Part shown: positions 57,788 to 64,000 of the stretch, piece by piece | Numbering within the stretch: the stretch's first letter is position 1 | Layout of the letters: each line of letters begins with the position of its first letter | NCBI GenBank assembly: GCA_965229545.1 | Contig: OZ245887.1 | Span: 1 to 64,000 of the forward strand | DNA length: 64,000 nt | Direction: 5' to 3' | From: Megaera sp965229545 | GTDB lineage: Bacteria; Pseudomonadota; Alphaproteobacteria; Rickettsiales; Rickettsiaceae | Program-made: the position numbers and the translations under genes | The notes under the pieces: model-generated | Seen by the model: only the letters and a program-made list of their open reading frames with translations | Databases searched by the model: none | Told to the model about the DNA's origin: nothing

Positions 57788-59014
57788 ATGGCTTTAATTG
57801 TCCAAAAATTTGGTGGTACCTCAGTTGCTGATACCATAAGAATTCAAACAATAGCAAAAATTATTTTAAAGGAATATGAAGCTGGTCATAAACTGGTAAT
57901 AGTTGTTTCTGCTATGGCTGGGGTCACTAACTCTTTGATTGCTAAATGCAGTGAGGTATCACAATTAAATTCATATGAGCATATGCAGGAGTACGATGCT
58001 GTCGTAGGTAGCGGTGAAATTTTAACTTCAGGGCTAGTTGCTCTTGAATTACAAGGACTAGGGTTAAAGGCTCGTTCCCTTCAAGGATGGCAAATACCTA
58101 TTCTAACAGATGATGTTTTTGCTAATGCGCAAGTAGACTCTATTAATTCTGAGTTTATCCATGATTTGCTATCAGAGGGGATTATTCCGGTTATTACAGG
58201 TTTTCAAGGCGTTACAAATAAAAAGCAGCTTACGACACTTGGTAAAGGCGGTTCTGATACAACAGCGGCACTGATGGCAGCAGCAATTGGAGCAGATAGA
58301 GCAGATATTTACACAGACGTAATAGGAGTATTTAGTGCTGATCCCAGAGTAGTTCATGATGCTATTAAAATTGATTATATAACATGCGAGCAAATGCTCA
58401 CCTTAAGCAGCTATGGTGCAAAAGTTTTGCATCCTAGAGCAGCTCTTGCCGCTGCTAGGTATAAATTCGATATGAAAATATTATCATCTTTTGAGGATAA
58501 TCCAGGAACATTAATAAGTTCAAAAAATTTTGATAGGGAACATAATATGGAAAAAAGATTAATTACTGCCGTAACTTCAAACAAAAATATTATACAGGTT
58601 AATATTACCTGTGCTCCAGATAGTTTTCCTGAAATAATCAATAAATTTACCGAAGAAGGCTTAATTGTAGATAAAATAGAGATTTACGATTATAATAAAA
58701 TTAATTTGGTAGCGAGTCTTGCTGATAAAAATAAATTCCAAACTACTTTAGATAATTTAAAAAGCCTCTCTAAAATATTAATTTACGATATCAAATCTAA
58801 CATTTCGACAGTAACAGCAGTGGGATATGGTATAAAAAATGATAGCGGTATCTGTTTTAATATTATTTCCTTATTAAGCAATCAACAGATCAAGGTAAAA
58901 GAAATTGATTTAACAGAAACCAGATTTACAGTTGTTTTAGAAGATCAAGACACGGAAAAAACCATTAAATTACTGCATAAACATTTCAGGCTTAACGATC
59001 AAAAGGATGGTTAA
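57788..59014 (+). CDS. lysC: aspartate kinase
   Basis: Phosphorylates aspartate, first step to diaminopimelate and lysine; in rickettsiae it mainly feeds DAP for peptidoglycan. KFGGTSVAD at 7-15, GGSDTTAALMAAAIGADRAD, IYTDVIGVFSADPRVV, and two C-terminal ACT domains (KNIIQVNITCAPDSFPEIIN; VTAVGYGIKNDSGICFNIIS). At 408 aa it is the single-function regulated form. The stop is followed directly by the kdpB start. Confidence 0.95.
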   Translation: MALIVQKFGGTSVADTIRIQTIAKIILKEYEAGHKLVIVVSAMAGVTNSLIAKCSEVSQLNSYEHMQEYDAVVGSGEILTSGLVALELQGLGLKARSLQGWQIPILTDDVFANAQVDSINSEFIHDLLSEGIIPVITGFQGVTNKKQLTTLGKGGSDTTAALMAAAIGADRADIYTDVIGVFSADPRVVHDAIKIDYITCEQMLTLSSYGAKVLHPRAALAAARYKFDMKILSSFEDNPGTLISSKNFDREHNMEKRLITAVTSNKNIIQVNITCAPDSFPEIINKFTEEGLIVDKIEIYDYNKINLVASLADKNKFQTTLDNLKSLSKILIYDIKSNISTVTAVGYGIKNDSGICFNIISLLSNQQIKVKEIDLTETRFTVVLEDQDTEKTIKLLHKHFRLNDQKDG

Positions 59015-60701
59015 ATGCAAAAATCGGAGGAAGCTATAATTAAAAAAGATTTTGGTTTTATAGGGTTAATTTCCTATATAAAAAACCCTTTGTCCTTACT
59101 TCTTTTTGTTCTCTGTTGTTCTGCCTTTATTATATTCTTACAACAGATATTTTACCATAACGATAAAACACTTCTTTACGGTCAGATAACTTTTTGGTTA
59201 TGGATGACTATGTTTTTTTCTATGTTTACGGAATTTGCTTACAGTAGGAAAAAATTTAAGTTTATTTCAGAAAAAATTACTAACACTCATACATTAGTTA
59301 AAAAACTTAATTCACTCGATAATATTAATGATTATCAAAAAGTGAAAAAAGATTCTATAAAATCCGGCAACTTGATCGTGTTACACAGTGGTGAGGAAGT
59401 TCCTTTTGACGGTGAAGTTATAAATGGTATGAGTTATGTCAATGAAACTGATATAACCGGTTCTTTAGAACATAAATTAAAAAGCCCAGCTAAAGACAAC
59501 ATATTAATAGCAGGTAGTATAGTAGAAGGTGGAGATTGGATTGTAATGAAAGTCAGTTTTGCTAGTAACAAGTCTTTCTTTACTAGAGTAGGTAGATTAC
59601 TTCGAAACATAAATAGGCGAGCCATGCCTTCTGAGGTTGCCTTACAGAAACTAATGATAGGGTTATCTATACTATTCGCTAACGTAATTTTTGTTATATG
59701 GGTAATATAAGCTATTCCGGTGTGGAAATACCCGTTATCTATCTTGCTGCTCTCATGGTAGTCCTGCCTTCCCACTACAATTTCTACTTTGCAAAGAGTT
59801 ATTATTTATAATGGTGTATTAAAACTTGCAGCACGTAATATAATTGTTCAGGATCAAATAGCTTTTGATAATGCGGTTGACCTAGATATCGTGTTACTTG
59901 ATAAAACCGGAACTTTAACTGTCGGTCAAAGGGAAATGGTTAACTTCACATTAATCTCAAAAACCGATGAAAAAGATTATTTTAGATATTTATATCTATC
60001 TTCTATAAATGATAATACTGAGGAAGGAAGAACCATAACGGCTTTTGCTATAAAAAATTGCAAGGGGTTGGATACAAAAATAAATTTTGAATTATATCAT
60101 TATTTACCGTTTTCAGCTTCAAACCCTATTAGTAGATGTAACTATAATAATATGGAAATTAGAAAAGGTAGCATGTAAGCAATAATAAAATATCTTGGCA
60201 AAACTATAGAAGCTCTTCCTCAAGAAGTACAAAATATAGTTAAGGAATTAGCAAAAGCACACGGAACTCCTTTAATCCTAACTGTTAACAAAAAGATAAT
60301 AGGTATCATAAATTTGCATGATAGCTTTAGAAAAGGGGTAGAAAAACAAATACGTAGTATTGAAAATTCAGGGATTACCACAATAATGGTTACAGGAGAT
60401 AATACTATTACAGCTTCTTATATTGCAAAAAAACTTGGCATAAAAAATTTTTATGCTGATTGTACACCTGAAAAGAAACTTGAGTTAATCAGGTCTTTCC
60501 AAGAGAAAGGATTGATTGTAGGTATGTGCGGGGATGGGTTAAATGATGCATTAGCCTTTTAGCACAAGCTGATATAGGCTATACGTTTGAAGATAGGGGA
60601 TATGTACACTCAATATTAGCAGGTAATATTGTGGCAAAACACCATAATTTACGAGGTATTATTGAATTAAGAAATGAATGTAAAAAAATTACGGTAATAA
60701 A
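59015..60701 (+). pseudogene. kdpB: kdpB, K+-transporting P-type ATPase subunit B, main remnant
   Basis: The catalytic subunit of the Kdp K+ pump. Readable parts in changing frames: N-terminal membrane helices after LISYIKNPLSLLLFVL, actuator domain VPFDGEVINGMSYVNETDIT, SYSGVEIPVIYLAALMVVLP, the phosphorylation motif VLLDKTGTLTVGQ, ITTIMVTGDNTITASYIAKK, and the hinge GMCGDGLNDALAF. The frame breaks near 59700, 59780, 60176 and 60560. The TGES-type catalytic loop reads ITGS, so the Glu position itself is altered. It is interrupted at 60702 by IS256 copy G; the end of the gene is at 62074. Confidence 0.88.
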
Positions 60702-62073
60702 GAGTCTGTCATATAGTTTATGTAAGTTGCAAAAGGATATAGTAGAAGATACTATAAAAAAGCAACTTAAATACAGAGGAAAAAATGGCTAAAAAATTAG
60801 CAGAAAAAGAAGTAGATATAAATACTAAATTAGTCGAAGAATTACTATCAAAAGCAGATCCATCTGAATTATTTGGTCGCGGGTGGATTATTTAATAAAC
60901 TTTAAAAGCAAATAGTAGAGAGAATTCTTGAAAGTGAATTAGAACACGATCTAGGTTATTCTAAACATAGTAAGATAATCAAGAGCGATAATAATCGTCG
61001 CAACGGCAGTTATGAAAAAACGATTATAGATGACGACGGTCATCAGATTACCGTAGATGTTTCAAGGGGACAGGGAAGGAGAATTTGAACCTCAATTGAT
61101 TCCTGAAGGAGTTAGGAGATTTAGTGGTTTTGATGATAAAGTGATTTCACTATATGCAAGAGGGATGACTGTCAGTGAGATACAGGGCCATTTAGAGGAG
61201 ATATACCAGACCAATATTTCCAAGGACCTTATATCAACTGTCACTGACGGAGTAATAGAAGAAGTTACTACATGGCAAAACGGGTCCCTAGACGATGTAT
61301 ATCCAATATTATATTTGGATTGCATACACGTTAAAGCAAGGGATAATCATACAGTAATTAACAAAGCGGTATATCTTGCAATAGGTGTTAACATGGAAGG
61401 GAAAAAGCAATTACTGGGGATCTGGGTCGGTAAAAATGAAGGTTCCAAGTTTTGGATGCAGGTTGTAACTGAGCTAAAGAACAGAGGGATAAAACAGATA
61501 TATGTAGCATGCGTTGATGGATTAAAAGGCTTTCCTGAAGGCATAAATAGCATTTATCCTAATACGATTGTACAACTCTGTATAGTACATATGGCGAGGA
61601 ATTCTGTAAAATATGTTTCTTATAAGGATTTAAAAGCGGTCACAGCGGATCTTAAAAGGATTTACACTGCAAACAGCGAAGAAATAGGATATCTGGAGCT
61701 AAAATCGTTTGCTGCTAAATGGGATAATAAATATCCTGTGATCTCTGATATTTGGCAAAGGAATTGGAGCGGGATTATTCCTCTTTTTGCTTTTCCTGAT
61801 GAGATTAGGCGGGTAATTTATACTACCAATGCGATAGAATCGATAAATCGTCAAATCAGAAAAATCATCAACAATAAAGGGGTTTTTCCAGATGATAAGT
61901 CTATTTTAAAAATCGTATTTTTGGCTCTAAAAAATGCTGCCAAAAAATGGACCATGCCGATTAAAAATTGGTCTTTGGCATTGAATCAATTTGAAATTTT
62001 ATGCGGGGATTTTAGGTATGATTTACTGGAATTAAAAAATACAACAACTTACACAAAATAAATTGATTGACTC
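60702..62073 (+). mobile_element. IS256-type element, copy G
   Basis: 1372 bp with both GAGTC ends. Flanks (GTAATAAA and GAAAAAAA) do not match although both lie in kdpB, so a few bases of kdpB may be lost. The ten bases before the left end (CGGTAATAAA) are also found before copy B in phaB. Confidence 0.92.
60785..62061 (+). pseudogene. IS256-family transposase, copy G (longest catalytic frame)
   Basis: The catalytic part is unbroken from DREGEFEPQL (61057 onward) to NTTTYTK, 330 residues with all three acidic residues. The start piece (60785-60895) and middle piece are cut off by the two shared frame breaks and a TAA in CTTTAAAAG. It is the least damaged catalytic domain of the family in the window. 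Confidence 0.88.
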
Positions 62074-62423
62074 GAAAAAAAGGAGCTATTACAGTCTACT
62101 CTATTACTTCTGATTTAGCTAAATATTTTATTATTGTCCCCGCCTTATTTACTACGGTTTTTCCATCTCTATCAAAATTAAATATTATGCAATTCCAATC
62201 CATAGATAGTGTATTACTTGCATCTGTTATTTTTAACGGATTAATAATACCATGTCTTCTACCACTAATTTCCTATAATTCAAAAAATGTACAAAACAAA
62301 ACATATTTATGGCGGATAATTTTGCTATGTGGTTTTGGAGGAATAGTTTCTCCGCTTCTGTTTATTAAACTAATTGAATTCATAATTTATTTAGCTTATT
62401 TCTTTATCTTTTCTGTTTTTTAG
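62074..62423 (+). pseudogene. kdpB: kdpB C-terminal remnant
   Basis: Begins in frame after IS256 with RKKGAITVYSITSDLAKYFI, then IVPALFTTVFPSLSKLNIMQ, ASVIFNGLIIPCLLPL and GGIVSPLLFIKLIEFII, the last membrane helices of KdpB. It ends in AYFFIFSVF, beyond the usual end. Confidence 0.87.
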
Positions 62424-62812
62424 TTATTGGTATATACACTTTAACTATTCATTTAATTAGTAAGACTTTCTGGCCGGAAAAAACCAAGGGGAGTTTAATT
62501 ATAGATAAAGAGAAGGGAATTAGAGGATCTTATCTAGTAGCTCAGTATCTTCAAGATGCTAGATATTTTAAGTCTAGACCCAGTATAGATATTAATCCTG
62601 ACTGTGATATAGCATTATATAATAAAGATTTTAAAAAAGCTTTAATTCATAATTACGATAAACACTTAAACCATAATGATGTAAGCATGATAACCTCTTC
62701 TGCAAGCCTATATGATCCCTTGATTACAAAAGCAGAAGCTATTTTGCAAGCCCGGAGGGTATCTGAAACTCGGGAAGTAAATGTTACTAAAATTTATAAA
62801 TTAATCGATTAG
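62378..62812 (+). pseudogene. kdpC: kdpC, K+-transporting ATPase subunit C, without a normal start codon
   Basis: KdpC is the periplasmic-side subunit of the pump. The frame reads a membrane helix (FLYLFCFLVIGIYTLTIHLI), then KGSLIIDKEKGIRGSYLVAQ, ARYFKSRPSIDIN, VSMITSSASLYDPLITKAEA and ILQARRVSETREVN. It overlaps kdpB as usual for this operon, but after an in-frame TGA the first codon is ATT and no ATG, GTG or TTG precedes the family domain. It is also shorter than the usual KdpC. The stretch 62813-62999 holds no gene. Confidence 0.78.
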
Positions 62813-62999
62813 AATACATTTCATAAGCAGAAAATATTTTTCGAAGTAGAAATAGTTAATACTTCTATTCTTAACGCAGCCTTAGACGGTTATTAAAGTA
62901 AATAGCAATATATTTAAACATGTGGTCAAAGTTGTATCTTGATTATAAATTTTATTTTTACTATTATAACCGAATAATTAAATATTTATTAAAGTAGGA

Positions 63000-64000
63000 A
63001 TGCTAAAAACTGAAAATAATACATCTATAATAACTGAAAATCAGTATTTTACGGAGAACTTTTTCCTTTCGGAAAAGGAGCGCAAAATATATAATAAGTG
63101 GAGAGTGCGAATACTACTTTCAGTTATTTTAGGATATGCTACATTTTACTTATGCCGTCAAAATTTTTCCATGATTATGCCAGCTTTTATGGAAGAATTC
63201 GGTTATACCAAAACAGAGCTGGGGATGGTCTTAACTGTTGCTTCTGTAATTTATGGAATTGGCAAATTTGTTAATGGGTATTTTAGTGATAAATCAAATT
63301 CGAGATATTTTATGCCGCTTGGGCTATTCTGTTCTGGATTAACTACATTTTTTTTAGGATTTTCAGAAAGTTTAATATTCCTTAGTATATTGTGGGTTAT
63401 TAATAATTGGTTTCAATCGATGGGCTGGCCACCAGTAGCTAGGATGTTAACTCACTGGTTTGCGCCAAAAGAACTAGGTACAAAATGGGCGTATGGTGCT
63501 ACTTCCCACCAAGTGGGAGGCGCTATTACTTTAGTATTTACCGGTTATTTAGTTGCTGATTTCGGCTGGAGGGCAGCGTTTTTTATCCCAGCTGTAATTG
63601 CTGTTATAGTTGCTTATATTTTATCTAACAGGTTAAGAGAATCACCAAAAGAACTTGGTTTTCCGCCAGTGGAATTATATAAAGCCCAAGAAATTAATAA
63701 AGAGGATGAAGAAAAAGATAATTTAACTACTGCAGAAATTTTTAGAAAAGTATTTTTTAATATAAATATGTGGTACGTATGTTTGGCTAATATGTGCTTG
63801 TATATTGTAAGATTGGGAGTTATATTTTGGGCTCCTTTATTTTTAAAAGAATTTAAAAATATGGCAATTAATGAAGCTGGATGGCATGTCGCCGCTTATG
63901 AACTTGCTGGATTATTAGGCGGAGTTTCTGCAGGATGGATATCTGATAAAATATTTCATGGTCAACGAGGGCCAATTGGACTGATATTTATGCTTTTTCT
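63000..64000 (+). CDS. glpT: GlpT/UhpC-like organophosphate:phosphate antiporter-family transporter (3' end outside window)
   Basis: A major-facilitator carrier of the OPA family, probably importing glycerol-3-phosphate or a related host phosphate ester. ATG 63000 is followed by a polar N-terminus of about 45 residues and then typical helices: ILGYATFYLCRQNFSMIMPA, YGIGKFVNGYFSDKSNSRYF, NNWFQSMGWPPVARMLTHWF, GWRAAFFIPAVIAV, MWYVCLANMCLYIVRLGVIF and LAGLLGGVSAGWISDKIF. The FxxxRxNFS and GWPP positions match GlpT. The frame is open to the window edge. UhpC-type sensors look similar, so the symbol is tentative. Confidence 0.85.
   Translation, partial: MLKTENNTSIITENQYFTENFFLSEKERKIYNKWRVRILLSVILGYATFYLCRQNFSMIMPAFMEEFGYTKTELGMVLTVASVIYGIGKFVNGYFSDKSNSRYFMPLGLFCSGLTTFFLGFSESLIFLSILWVINNWFQSMGWPPVARMLTHWFAPKELGTKWAYGATSHQVGGAITLVFTGYLVADFGWRAAFFIPAVIAVIVAYILSNRLRESPKELGFPPVELYKAQEINKEDEEKDNLTTAEIFRKVFFNINMWYVCLANMCLYIVRLGVIFWAPLFLKEFKNMAINEAGWHVAAYELAGLLGGVSAGWISDKIFHGQRGPIGLIFMLF

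Overview
The window is an AT-rich chromosome segment from a member of the Rickettsiaceae (alpha-Proteobacteria), most likely a Rickettsia-like intracellular symbiont. The grounds are an ATP/ADP-translocase-type nucleotide carrier (Tlc), the murB-ddl-ftsQ order, a reduced core gene set (sdhCDA, tyrS, ubiG, lysC, plsC, rnhB, rsmE, uvrD), and protein sequences that resemble Rickettsia homologues from memory. No database was searched.

Layout. 1-2554: murB (5' cut by the window), ddl, ftsQ. 2567-5303: IS256-type and IS630-type elements where ftsA would be expected. 5310-8215: plsC and a leucine-rich-repeat gene with a frameshift. 8280-14303: phaB (acetoacetyl-CoA reductase) split into three pieces by a nested IS256/IS630 pile-up and an IS110-type element. 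14473-21873: envelope and secretion genes (BepA-like M48 protease, DsbA-like, M23 lipoprotein, decayed kdpA, LptM-like lipopeptide, TlpA-like, S49 peptidase, DUF2155 protein). 21922-24222: a gene interrupted antisense by a group II intron. 24444-24519: tRNA-Phe. 25928-28536: sdhCDA, with a poly-T frameshift in sdhC. 29379-36356: IS256, tyrS, a DUF6314-like gene, a dead tlc copy (IS630 plus frameshift) and an APH(6)-type kinase gene. 36429-40549: two small heat-shock genes around an IS21-like MITE, then uvrD and an SDHAF4-like gene. 40568-48305: rsmE and rnhB hit by IS630/IS256, plus an ABC-ATPase remnant. 48306-50757: a small accessory cluster (GIY-YIG-like protein, candidate sRNA, winged-helix protein, small membrane proteins). 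50967-52702: the intact second copy of tlc. 52934-59014: decayed asmA, ubiG, lysC. 59015-62812: decayed kdpB and kdpC. 63000-end: a GlpT/UhpC-like carrier cut by the window.

The main theme is ongoing genome erosion driven by two very young IS families: eight near-identical 1132-bp IS630-type copies with TA target duplications, and seven IS256-type copies. The IS256-type transposase frame is broken at two positions shared by all copies that retain them, yet the copies are almost identical. All three structural Kdp K+ pump genes, phaB, asmA, rsmE, one tlc copy and the intron-split gene are inactivated, while the tlc function appears to have been rescued by a duplicate about 18 kb away. Points most worth follow-up are the IS21-like MITE with about 90-bp inverted ends, the candidate sRNA with a near-consensus promoter and terminator, the sdhC poly-T slip site, the excess of in-frame amber codons, and the broken but amplified IS256.
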